From Clostridia bacterium (GTDB lineage: Bacteria > Bacillota > Clostridia > UMGS1883): a stretch of DNA of 33,386 nt. The DNA lies in NCBI GenBank assembly GCA_017440585.1, contig JAFSGW010000086.1:1-33386 (forward strand), written 5' to 3'. Positions 24,319 through 33,386 of the stretch are shown here, in pieces. Every line of letters begins with the position of its first letter. Position 1 is the stretch's first letter. The notes under the pieces are model-generated. The model was not told where the DNA came from. It did no database searches and saw only the letters and a list, made by a program, of their open reading frames with translations. Both the position numbers and the translations under genes were made by a program.

Positions 24319-25040
24319 ATATAGAAATTACAGGTCCTAAGGTGATGTTTGAAATAGCGGGCATCAGAATTACCGAAACTGTTGTAAACGGTTGGATTGT
24401 AATCTTGCTCGTAAGCATTCTTTCATATTTCCTGACAAGAAATCTTCAAACGAAAAACCCGTCGAAAAGACAGCTTGTGACGGAAAAAATATATTTTATG
24501 CTTATGAATCTTGTAACCGGTGTTATGGGTAAAAAGTGGGTAAGGTTTGCTCCATACATTTGTGCACTTTTTGCGTATTCCATGTTTGGCTCCCTGATAA
24601 GCCTGACGGGTTTGCGTGCAGTAACGGGTGACCTCAGTACCACGGCTGCAATGGCAGTTCTGACAACAATAATGGTTATTGTAACCCACATCAGGACAAA
24701 GGGCGTCGGAGGGTGGCTCAAGAGCTACGCTGAGCCTGTAGCGGTTATCACACCCATAAACATTATAAGCGAAATTGCAAACCCCGTTTCAATGGCGTTC
24801 CGTCACTTTGGTAACATTGCGGCAGGTATTGTAATAACAAGCCTGATGTATGCGGCGTTAGCTGCGGCAAGCAATCTGCTTTTGGGCTGGATACCTGTTG
24901 AATTTATTGCAAATATCCCTATTCTGCAGGTGGGTATACCTGCGGTGTTATCCATTTATTTTGACTTGTTTACCGGATTTTTACAAGCGTATATAATTTG
25001 TATGCTTACAATGGTTAACGTATCCGGTGCAGGTGAATAA
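24315..25040 (+). CDS. atpB: ATP synthase F0 subunit a
   Basis: This 241-residue membrane subunit forms the ion half-channels beside the c-ring. Five to six hydrophobic helices are seen. The conserved block EIANPVSMAFRHFGNIAAGIVI carries the essential arginine that faces the c-ring carboxylate (FRHFGN, equivalent to the LRLFGN of other species). The C-terminal LQAYIICMLTMVNVSGA is typical. The start is GTG 24315, overlapping the atpI stop, with GAGGTGAAGG upstream. A 49-base AT-rich gap separates it from atpE. Confidence 0.94.
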   Translation: MNIEITGPKVMFEIAGIRITETVVNGWIVILLVSILSYFLTRNLQTKNPSKRQLVTEKIYFMLMNLVTGVMGKKWVRFAPYICALFAYSMFGSLISLTGLRAVTGDLSTTAAMAVLTTIMVIVTHIRTKGVGGWLKSYAEPVAVITPINIISEIANPVSMAFRHFGNIAAGIVITSLMYAALAAASNLLLGWIPVEFIANIPILQVGIPAVLSIYFDLFTGFLQAYIICMLTMVNVSGAGE

Positions 25041-25050
25041 TAGTTTTTAA

Positions 25051-25359
<309 letters not shown>

Positions 25360-25380
25360 TAAAAAGAAGGAGGAGTTTCC

Positions 25381-25884
25381 ATGGAAACACCATTTGTAAC
25401 TTTGGATACATGGACTCTCATTTTTACATGGGTCAATCTTCTTATTTTATTTCTTCTGGTGAAAAAGCTTTTCTTTAAGCCTATAGAAAAAATGCTTGAA
25501 GCCAGGAATGCGGAAATTGAAGCAGATTATTCAAAGGCAAAGAATGCACAGCTTGAAGCAGACAGCATGCGTGAGGAATACGAGGAAAAGCTCAGCGGTG
25601 CACAGGAAAAGGCTGAAAAAATAGTAAGCGATGCGGTGGAAAGTGCCAATCTTCGCGGTGAGGCAATTGTGAAGGAGGCCGAGGAAAAGGCTACCGGAAT
25701 GATTGAAAGAGCCGAGAAGAATATTGAAGCTCAGCGTGAAGCCGCTTTTAACGGCATAAAGAATGATGTTGCCCAGATGGCTGTGGACATTGCAAGGAAG
25801 ATTATTGAAAAGGATATTGATGAAAACGACCATGAAGAGCTTATAAACAAAGCCCTGGAAGGGTTAGGTGGCTCTGATGAATGA
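25381..25884 (+). CDS. atpF: ATP synthase F0 subunit b
   Basis: This 167-residue subunit of the peripheral stalk has one N-terminal membrane helix (LDTWTLIFTWVNLLILFLLV). A basic turn (KKLFFKPIEKMLEARN) and a long charged coiled coil (about 45-145) follow, with ADSMREEYEEKLSGAQEKAE and AEKNIEAQREAAFNGIK. The tail (VDIARKIIEKDI) contacts delta. AAGGAGGAG lies just upstream. The 3' end overlaps the atpH start by eight bases. Confidence 0.95.
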   Translation: METPFVTLDTWTLIFTWVNLLILFLLVKKLFFKPIEKMLEARNAEIEADYSKAKNAQLEADSMREEYEEKLSGAQEKAEKIVSDAVESANLRGEAIVKEAEEKATGMIERAEKNIEAQREAAFNGIKNDVAQMAVDIARKIIEKDIDENDHEELINKALEGLGGSDE

Positions 25885-26410
25885 GAGAATAAATCTGTAT
25901 TCCTCATCTCTTTATGACGTGGCAAAGGAAGAGGGCTGTGAAAAAGAGGTTTACGAAAGCCTTGTATTGGTGAAAGGTCTTCTTTCGGAGCATGAAGGCT
26001 ATATTAAGATAATGTCTTCCTCTGCAATTGCTTTTTCTGAGCGTGAAAGGCTCATTGACGAGGCCTTTGGCGGAAGTGTGCATCCCTTTGTGCTTAATTT
26101 TATGAAAATGCTTTCCAAAAAGAGAGTGTTTGAAATTTTCATAAAGGCAGCAGAGGAGTTTGAAAAAACATATTTCAAGGCTGCAGGCATTGAAAGAGCT
26201 ACGATAACCACAGCTGTGGAATTGAGCGATGAAAAGAAAAAGGAAATTGCAGACAGGATTGCAAAGGCTACGGGAAAGGAAATTATCCCTCTCTTTGTAA
26301 CGGACGAAAAAATCCTGGGCGGTATTCTTGTAGAAACAGAAAACACCGCTATAGATGCATCCCTTAGCGGTAAGCTGGAGTCCATAAAGAGATATATAGG
26401 CAAAGTTTAA
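25877..26410 (+). CDS. atpH: ATP synthase F1 subunit delta
   Basis: This 177-residue subunit links the b stalk to the top of F1. The N-terminal helical domain (INLYSSSLYDVAKEEG, FVLNFMKMLSKKRVFEIF) and the C-terminal part (ITTAVELSDEKKKEIADRI, DEKILGGILVETENTAIDAS) are typical of OSCP/delta. I chose the ATG at 25877, with AGGTGG six bases upstream; a GTG nine bases earlier overlaps that site. It overlaps atpF and precedes atpA by 18 bases. Confidence 0.94.
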   Translation: MNERINLYSSSLYDVAKEEGCEKEVYESLVLVKGLLSEHEGYIKIMSSSAIAFSERERLIDEAFGGSVHPFVLNFMKMLSKKRVFEIFIKAAEEFEKTYFKAAGIERATITTAVELSDEKKKEIADRIAKATGKEIIPLFVTDEKILGGILVETENTAIDASLSGKLESIKRYIGKV

Positions 26411-26428
26411 TAGTTTGGAGTGAAAATT

Positions 26429-27937
26429 TTGCGACTTAATTCAGATGAAATTGCAAGTATTTTAAAAGAACAGATAAAAAATTATTCCGATAAAACAAAA
26501 GAAACCGAAACCGGCAGAGTTATCGAGGTAGGTGACGGTATTGCCACAGCTACGGGTTTGGAAAACTGTATGGCAAATGAGCTGATAGAGTTTGAAAACG
26601 GCGAAAAGGCAATGGCACTTAACCTTAACGAGGGCACTGTAAGCCTTTGTATTTTAGGTAACGATGCAGGTATTAAAGAAGGAAGCCTTGTTAAAAGAAC
26701 GGGCAGGGTTGTTGAGGTAGGCGTAAGCGATGCTTTGATAGGCAGAGTAGTAGATGCTCTCGGCAGACCTATTGACGGCAAGGGCGAAATTAAGGCGGAT
26801 ACTTTCCGGCCCGTTGAAGTAAAGGCACCGGGTATTATTGAAAGAAAGAGCGTTAGTGTGCCCTTGCAGACGGGTATTAAGGCTATCGACTCCATGATAC
26901 CCATCGGCCGCGGTCAGAGAGAGCTTATCGTAGGTGACCGCCAGACCGGTAAAACAGTTATTGCTACAGATACCATCATTAACCAGCGTGGCAAGGATGT
27001 TATTTGTATTTATGTTGCAATCGGACAGAAAAAGTCCACAGTTGCCCAGGTGGTTGATACACTTGAGAAGAACGGTGCAATGAACTATTCAATAGTTGTT
27101 TCCGCAACGGCAAGTGACAGTGCACCGCTTCAGTACATTGCGCCTTATTCCGGCTGTACTATGGGTGAATACTTTATGGCACAGGGTAAGGACGTGCTTA
27201 TTATATACGACGATTTGTCAAAGCACGCCGTTGCTTACAGAGCAATGAGCCTTCTTATCCGTCGTCCTCCGGGAAGAGAAGCATATCCCGGTGACGTATT
27301 CTACCTTCATTCGAGATTACTTGAAAGAGCGGCATGCCTTGCTCCTGAGTATGGCGGTGGCAGTCTTACTGCACTTCCCATTATTGAAACTCAGGCAGGT
27401 GACGTTTCGGCATACATTCCCACAAACGTTATCAGTATTACCGACGGACAGATATTTTTGGAAACAGAGCTTTTCCACAGCGGTATTATGCCTGCTGTTA
27501 ACCCCGGTATCAGTGTATCAAGAGTAGGCGGCAGTGCACAGATAAAGGCAATGAAGAAGGTTTCCGGTAAGCTTAAGCTTATGTATTCGCAGTACCGTGA
27601 GCTTGCTTCCTTTGCTCAGTTCGGCTCAGACCTTGACGACGATACAAAGGCAAGACTTGCCCAGGGCGAAAGAATTGTGGAAATTTTAAAGCAGGGCAGA
27701 AACAAGCCCGTGCAGGTTCAGTTGCAGGTTGTTATTATTTACGCCTGTGTAAATGATTACCTGAAGGATATTCCCGTGGAAAGAGTTTCCGAATTTGAAG
27801 CCTTCCTTTTTGAAAATGTGCAGAACAACTTTGCACAGATAATTGAAAATATAGCAAATAAGAAGGACCTTGACGAGGAAACGGAAAAGCTTATTATAAA
27901 AGCTATAGAGGATTCAAAAAACAAATTTCTGAATTAA
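26429..27937 (+). CDS. atpA: ATP synthase F1 subunit alpha
   Basis: This 502-residue subunit binds nucleotide at the non-catalytic sites. Seen: beta-barrel start [18 protein letters not shown]-loop GDRQTGKT at 169-176, [20 protein letters not shown], and the arginine-finger motif SRVGG. Length is normal. The start is most likely TTG 26429, because TTTGGAG (26414-26420) lies eight bases upstream. The alternative GTG at 26420 overlaps that site and has nothing upstream. The N-terminal [16 protein letters not shown] then aligns with the usual alpha N-terminus. Confidence 0.95.
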   Translation: MRLNSDEIASILKEQIKNYSDKTKETETGRVIEVGDGIATATGLENCMANELIEFENGEKAMALNLNEGTVSLCILGNDAGIKEGSLVKRTGRVVEVGVSDALIGRVVDALGRPIDGKGEIKADTFRPVEVKAPGIIERKSVSVPLQTGIKAIDSMIPIGRGQRELIVGDRQTGKTVIATDTIINQRGKDVICIYVAIGQKKSTVAQVVDTLEKNGAMNYSIVVSATASDSAPLQYIAPYSGCTMGEYFMAQGKDVLIIYDDLSKHAVAYRAMSLLIRRPPGREAYPGDVFYLHSRLLERAACLAPEYGGGSLTALPIIETQAGDVSAYIPTNVISITDGQIFLETELFHSGIMPAVNPGISVSRVGGSAQIKAMKKVSGKLKLMYSQYRELASFAQFGSDLDDDTKARLAQGERIVEILKQGRNKPVQVQLQVVIIYACVNDYLKDIPVERVSEFEAFLFENVQNNFAQIIENIANKKDLDEETEKLIIKAIEDSKNKFLN

Positions 27938-27949
27938 TGGGGTGAAGGA

Positions 27950-28786
27950 ATGCCTCAGTCTACAAAAATTATTAAAAACAGAATAAAGAGCGTGGAAGGC
28001 ACAAAGCAGATTACAAAGGCTATGGAGCTTGTTGCCACCAGTAAGTTAAGGCGTGCAAAAGAAAATATGGAAAGAATAAAGCCGTATTTTGAGTCGCTCC
28101 GTTCCCTTGCAGAGGATCTGATGGAGGCAAATACCGATTTTTCGTCGCCCTTTTGTAAGGGTGATGAAAATAAACCTGCCTGCCATGTGGTAATTGCAGG
28201 TGACAGAGGCTTGGCAGGCGGATATAACGCAAATCTGTTCCGTTCCCTTAAAATTAAGGAGGGCGATTACATTGTGCCCGTGGGAAAAAAGGTTTGCGAG
28301 TATTTTGCCAAAAAGAACGTGAACATTTTAACCTATGATTATTCTCTTGCAGGTAATGTGAGAGTGGGGGACTGCACACGTATTGCACAGCTTCTTGCAC
28401 GTGACTACAAGGAAGGCAAATTCGGCAGTGTTGACGTGAGCTATACAAGGTTTGTAAATGTGCTTACCTTTGAACCTGAAACAGAGGAGCTGTTACCCTT
28501 TGCACCCCGTGAGAGGGGCGAAAAGAAGGCAGGCGTTCTCACCATATACGAGGGTGGTGTTGAGGCTGTGTTCAATCAGCTCATTCCCCAGTATATTTCG
28601 GGAATTATATATGGTGCGGTTACAAGCTCTGTTGCATCGGAGCTTTCAAGTAGGCGTAATGCAATGCAGGCGGCAAACAAGAATGCCGATGAAATGATTG
28701 CGGATTTAACCCTTAAATACAACCGCTCAAGACAAAGTGCAATAACTCAGGAAATTACCGAGATTGTTGCCGGAAGCGAGATATGA
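27950..28786 (+). CDS. atpG: ATP synthase F1 subunit gamma
   Basis: This 278-residue subunit forms the central rotor shaft. The N-terminal helix IKNRIKSVEGTKQITKAMELVATSKLRR (shown by its parts IKSVEGTKQITKAM and ELVATSKLRR) and the C-terminal helix NADEMIADLTLKYNRSRQ, followed by ITQEITEIVAG, pair as the coiled coil. The middle domain contains VIAGDRGLAGGYNANL. Length is normal. GGGGTGAAGGA precedes the ATG. Confidence 0.95.
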   Translation: MPQSTKIIKNRIKSVEGTKQITKAMELVATSKLRRAKENMERIKPYFESLRSLAEDLMEANTDFSSPFCKGDENKPACHVVIAGDRGLAGGYNANLFRSLKIKEGDYIVPVGKKVCEYFAKKNVNILTYDYSLAGNVRVGDCTRIAQLLARDYKEGKFGSVDVSYTRFVNVLTFEPETEELLPFAPRERGEKKAGVLTIYEGGVEAVFNQLIPQYISGIIYGAVTSSVASELSSRRNAMQAANKNADEMIADLTLKYNRSRQSAITQEITEIVAGSEI

Positions 28787-28792
28787 AAATGA

Positions 28793-30586
<1,794 letters not shown>

Positions 30587-30588
<2 letters not shown>

Positions 30589-30626
30589 TTTAAAAGCACA
30601 GGGAATTTTCCCTGTGCTTTTAAATT
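30587..30626. terminator. Perfect 19-bp palindrome, bidirectional terminator over both stop codons
   Basis: The arms at 30587-30605 and 30608-30626 pair without mismatch around a two-base centre, with GC-rich core GCACAGGG / CCCTGTGC and A/T flanks that supply T-tracts on both strands. It overlaps the atpC stop (30586-30588) and the stop of the convergent esterase gene (30625-30627). Confidence 0.92.
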
Positions 30627-31551
30627 AGTAACCGAAATATTCTTTGCAGTATTCATCGACCCTGGCATATAAAGCTTCACGCACATCCATGTCACCGATT
30701 AAGATATGATTGGAGTTTTCAAAGGTAAAGCAATCACTCTTTACGTTATGCTTTTTCAGGTTCTCAAAGGTGATTGTTTTATTTTTGGTAGGAACAATGC
30801 CATCCTTGCCGTCACCTGCATAGCCACAGATTGTGGGAATGGAGTTTTCGTTAATGTGAAAGGCGGGGGACATGGCATCAATAATTTCCTGAAGCTTATG
30901 GGGAGGTATATCGGAGGGACCCTTTACATTTTCCCCCAGGTCCTTCATGCCGTAAAGCATAATTGCCAGAGAGGGGCCGGTATTTTGGTCATAGTGCCAT
31001 TCATGCCAGGTTTCGGAGTTGAAGTCAGCAGGGCCTGCCATGTTGACAACAAAGGCAAGGGGGATTACTGACCTTTCGGGGCAGGAGTAGGAGAAAAGTG
31101 TTGCGATATGTGCTCCCGAAGAAAAACCGTGAAGAGCAAGAGAAGTAACGTTGTAACCGTTTTCGCTGCAGAAGGACTGAAGCTTATTGATTGCCGATGC
31201 AATATCGTCCATGTTGGTGCTTACGGGATGGTCTGCGTCAATGTAGTGATAATTTATGGTAGCTGTAACATAGCCTTTTTCGCTGTATCTTTTACAAAGA
31301 TAAGCCTCGGAGGATTTGTCACCGCTTGTCCAGCTTCCGCCGTGAATGAACAGTAGTGCCCCAAAGGTATGGTCGGAGGATGTTTTCGGGGGAAGGTATA
31401 TATCCATCTTATTACGCTCTGCCTCACCGTAGGAAATGTCTGTATGGACAGAGGCTGAAACAGCATTGTCTTTATCCGTCGTAATAAGCCCTCCGCTGAG
31501 TGAATTGATAAAAAGTGAGAAAAGAGTGGCTACCGCAACAAAAATTTTCAT
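30625..31551 (-). CDS. Secreted alpha/beta-hydrolase, esterase/lipase family
   Basis: This protein of about 308 residues has an N-terminal signal peptide or anchor (MKIFVAVATLFSLFINSL). The alpha/beta-hydrolase fold shows the oxyanion motif LLFIHGGSWTSGDKSS, nucleophile elbow GFSSGAH (Ser), and candidates for the acid and base in AGDGKDGIVPTKN (Asp) and FENSNHILIGD (His). HGGSW and GxSxGA(H/G) are typical of the hormone-sensitive-lipase-like and feruloyl/acetyl-esterase group, so hydrolysis of a short acyl ester, perhaps on a polysaccharide, is inferred. The ATG at 31551 has AGAGGTG six bases upstream; an in-frame GTG nine bases earlier overlaps that site. It is a single-gene unit with its own promoter, convergent with the ATP synthase operon. 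Confidence 0.9.
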   Translation of the reverse strand: MKIFVAVATLFSLFINSLSGGLITTDKDNAVSASVHTDISYGEAERNKMDIYLPPKTSSDHTFGALLFIHGGSWTSGDKSSEAYLCKRYSEKGYVTATINYHYIDADHPVSTNMDDIASAINKLQSFCSENGYNVTSLALHGFSSGAHIATLFSYSCPERSVIPLAFVVNMAGPADFNSETWHEWHYDQNTGPSLAIMLYGMKDLGENVKGPSDIPPHKLQEIIDAMSPAFHINENSIPTICGYAGDGKDGIVPTKNKTITFENLKKHNVKSDCFTFENSNHILIGDMDVREALYARVDEYCKEYFGY

Positions 31552-31580
31552 AAAAAACACCTCTTTATATTTTTATCTTA

Positions 31581-31609
31581 ATTATAAGTGTTATCCCTGA
31601 AAAAGTCAA
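31581..31609 (-). promoter_or_regulatory. Sigma-A promoter for the secreted esterase
   Basis: On the minus strand, TTGACT (31604-31609), 17 bases, then TATAAT (31581-31586). The leader is about 25 nt. Confidence 0.8.
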
Positions 31610-31701
31610 TAAAAAAGGGGAAATTTTAAGTTGCGGAAAAAGGTTAAGGCAGGTAAAAATTAAAAAACATACCAATTTACTATGTTTTTTCAAAAATAGT
31701 A

Positions 31702-31730
31702 TTGATTATCATTTTTATTTGTGCTATAAT
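31702..31730 (+). promoter_or_regulatory. Extended -10 promoter for the DUF523 gene
   Basis: TTGATT (31702-31707), 17 bases, then TATAAT (31725-31730) preceded by TG at 31722-31723. The start codon follows 23 bases after the -10. Confidence 0.75.
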
Positions 31731-31753
31731 CATGTTGAAAGGAGGGGAGAGCA

Positions 31754-32188
31754 GTGGACAATTTACTTATAAGCTCGTGCTTACTGGGTCTGGCGTGCCG
31801 CTATGACGGAGGCTGGAGAGAGTATGATTTAAAGGAGCTTGAGAAAAAGTTTAATCTTATTCCCATATGTCCCGAAATTTACGGTGGCTTACCAACCCCG
31901 AGGGTGCCAAGTGAAATTAAAGGAGACAGGGTAATAAACCGCGAAGGGGTTGACGTTACCGCCCAATACGAGAAGGGTGCAAAAGAAGCGTTGCACCTGG
32001 CAAGGCTTTTTAATGTGAAATGTGCTGTACTTAAGGCGAAAAGTCCCTCCTGCGGTAAAAATGCGATATATGACGGAACCTTTACCAAAACTTTAACAGA
32101 GGGTGACGGCATTACGGCAAAGCTTTTAAAGGCTAATGGAATAGCAGTTTTCACTGAGGAAGAGATAGACATTCTTCTTGAAAAATAA
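31754..32188 (+). CDS. DUF523 family protein
   Basis: This 144-residue cytoplasmic protein matches the DUF523 (YbbK-like) family. Cysteines sit in conserved places: SSCLLGLACRYDGG near the N-terminus, IPICPEIYGGLPTPRVP in the middle, and LKAKSPSCGKNAIYDG later. That arrangement suggests metal or Fe-S binding or a redox role, but no activity is established to my knowledge. The start is GTG 31754, with AGGAGGGGAG upstream. It has its own promoter and no clear terminator before the pflB promoter, so some read-through into pflB is possible. Confidence 0.88.
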   Translation: MDNLLISSCLLGLACRYDGGWREYDLKELEKKFNLIPICPEIYGGLPTPRVPSEIKGDRVINREGVDVTAQYEKGAKEALHLARLFNVKCAVLKAKSPSCGKNAIYDGTFTKTLTEGDGITAKLLKANGIAVFTEEEIDILLEK

Positions 32189-32222
32189 CTGAAAATATTT
32201 GTCAAATCCTATTATAAAATGA

Positions 32223-32251
32223 TTGACGAGTCAGATTTTATGCGGTATAAT
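32223..32251 (+). promoter_or_regulatory. Sigma-A promoter for pflB with overlapping short palindrome
   Basis: TTGACG (32223-32228), 17 bases, then TATAAT (32246-32251). The -35 overlaps TGAC-GA-GTCA (32224-32233), a small dyad that could be an operator. The leader to the ATG is about 62 nt and has no obvious riboswitch. Confidence 0.75.
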
Positions 32252-32320
32252 GATATGTGGTAACGAGAGTTGCCTGAATTTCATATTTAATTTTTTTCAT
32301 ATAAAGAGGAGGTAATTAAC

Positions 32321-33386
32321 ATGACTGATTTTAAGGCATGGGAAGGCTTTGACGGCCGAATCTGGAAGCTTGAAGTAAACGTAAGAGACTTCATTCAGAA
32401 GAATTACACACCCTATGACGGTGATTCTTCTTTCCTTGAAGGCCCCACAGATGCTACAAATAAGCTCTGGGGAAGACTTTCCGAATTACAGAAGGAAGAA
32501 AGAGCAAACGGCGGCGTGCTTGACATGGAAACCGAAAAGGTTGCTACACTTACAGCATATGGCCCCGGCTACATTGACGAATCCATGAAGGATCTGGAAA
32601 AGGTAGTAGGTTTGCAGACAGATAAGCCCCTCAAGAGAGCATTTATGCCCTTCGGCGGTATCAACATGGCTGTAAAGGCTTGTGAAACAAACGGTTACAC
32701 ACCCAACCCCGAGCTTGTTAAGATTTTCACAGAATATTGCCGTACTCATAACCAGGCAGTATTTGATGTATACACACCTGAAATGAGAGCTGCAAGAAGC
32801 AACAAGATCATCACAGGTCTTCCCGATGCATACGGCAGAGGCCGTATCGTAGGCGACTACAGAAGAGTTGCTCTTTACGGTATCGATTTCCTTATCGAAG
32901 AAAAGAAGAAGGATAAGGTAGCCTGCGGCGAAAGCAGCATGCGTGACAACGTTATCCGTGCACGTGAAGAAGTTGCTATGCAGATTAAGGCTCTTGAAGA
33001 TATGAAGGTTATGGCAGCATCCTACGGCTATGACATTTCCCAGCCTGCTACTAATGCACGTGAAGCTGTTCAGTGGCTTTACTTTGGTTACCTTGCAGCT
33101 ATCAAGACACAGAACGGTGCTGCAATGAGCGTTGGTAGAGTTTCCACATTCCTTGATATTTATATCAAGAGAGATATGGATGCAGGTATCCTTACAGAAC
33201 AGGAAGCTCAGGAGCTTATCGACCATTTCGTAATGAAGCTCCGTATGGTTAAGTTCGCCCGTACACCCGACTACAACCAGCTCTTCACAGGTGACCCCGT
33301 TTGGGCTACACTTGAAGTGGGCGGTATTGGTATGGACGGCAGAAGCATGGTTACTAAGACTGACTATCGTTTCCTCCGTACACTTG
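32321..33386 (+). CDS. pflB: Formate C-acetyltransferase (pyruvate formate-lyase), 5' part
   Basis: The first 355 codons of a pyruvate formate-lyase are present and the gene runs off the window. The enzyme converts pyruvate and CoA to acetyl-CoA and formate by a glycyl radical. The N-terminal blocks VNVRDFIQKNYTPYDGD, LKRAFMPFGGINM, HNQAVFDVYTPEMR and TGLPDAYGRGRIVGDYRRVA match PflB closely, which separates it from glycerol dehydratase or choline lyase relatives. The catalytic cysteines and the radical glycine lie in the part not seen. AGAGGAGGT ends seven bases before the ATG. Codon use (AAC, TTC, TAC, GGT, CGT) suggests high expression. The activase gene, often adjacent, is not in the window. 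Confidence 0.95.
   Translation, partial: MTDFKAWEGFDGRIWKLEVNVRDFIQKNYTPYDGDSSFLEGPTDATNKLWGRLSELQKEERANGGVLDMETEKVATLTAYGPGYIDESMKDLEKVVGLQTDKPLKRAFMPFGGINMAVKACETNGYTPNPELVKIFTEYCRTHNQAVFDVYTPEMRAARSNKIITGLPDAYGRGRIVGDYRRVALYGIDFLIEEKKKDKVACGESSMRDNVIRAREEVAMQIKALEDMKVMAASYGYDISQPATNAREAVQWLYFGYLAAIKTQNGAAMSVGRVSTFLDIYIKRDMDAGILTEQEAQELIDHFVMKLRMVKFARTPDYNQLFTGDPVWATLEVGGIGMDGRSMVTKTDYRFLRTL

Overview
The window looks like a chromosomal stretch from an anaerobic, fermentative member of the class Clostridia (Bacillota). Genus cannot be fixed from the sequence alone. The signs are AGGAGG-type ribosome binding sites, near-consensus sigma-A promoters with 17-bp spacers in almost every intergenic gap, a LuxS/Pfs pair, a pyruvate formate-lyase gene, and an F-type ATP synthase whose c subunit carries a sodium-binding signature. 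No rRNA, tRNA, CRISPR, phage or transposase gene is visible.

Layout. (1) 1-7547 is a cell-surface block. It holds the C-terminal end of a secreted protein, then a divergent pair: an 870-residue secreted LamG plus metallophosphoesterase protein on the minus strand, and a 1242-residue multidomain binding protein on the plus strand. The pair shares a closely related C-terminal module. (2) 7548-8013 is the only long gene-free stretch. It holds a hairpin-rich element of about 385 bp, bounded by two copies of one 26-bp palindrome and extended terminal inverted repeats. It resembles a non-autonomous mobile element (MITE-like) or a structured RNA. (3) 8014-10950 carries a membrane-anchored beta-propeller-like protein, a THUMP-domain 23S rRNA methyltransferase and a membrane-anchored protein with an E/K/P-rich repeat linker. 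(4) 10993-13115 (minus) carries an MgtE magnesium transporter coupled by an ATGA overlap to a secreted protein with Ig-like caps. (5) 13248-19911 is a tight seven-gene operon: small membrane protein, cysteine desulfurase, thiI, cinA, luxS, mtnN (pfs), ade. (6) 20019-23536 encodes a heterodimeric ABC exporter with one degenerate ATPase site. (7) 23658-30588 is the complete ATP synthase operon atpZ-I-B-E-F-H-A-G-D-C. (8) 30625-33386 carries a secreted esterase (minus), a DUF523 protein and the 5' part of pflB.

How the parts fit. MtnN splits S-adenosylhomocysteine to S-ribosylhomocysteine plus adenine. LuxS converts the former to homocysteine plus the AI-2 precursor, and adenine deaminase converts the latter to hypoxanthine plus ammonia. 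One transcript therefore encodes full breakdown of the methylation by-product. The same transcript carries cysteine desulfurase and ThiI for sulfur transfer to tRNA, linking sulfur amino acid turnover to tRNA thiolation. PflB supplies fermentative acetyl-CoA and formate. The ATP synthase probably couples to sodium ions. The secreted LamG, carbohydrate-binding-like and Ig-like proteins suggest interaction with glycans or host or dietary polymers.

The best candidate for something undescribed is the structured intergenic element at 7558-7942. The other points of interest are interpretations of recognisable families.
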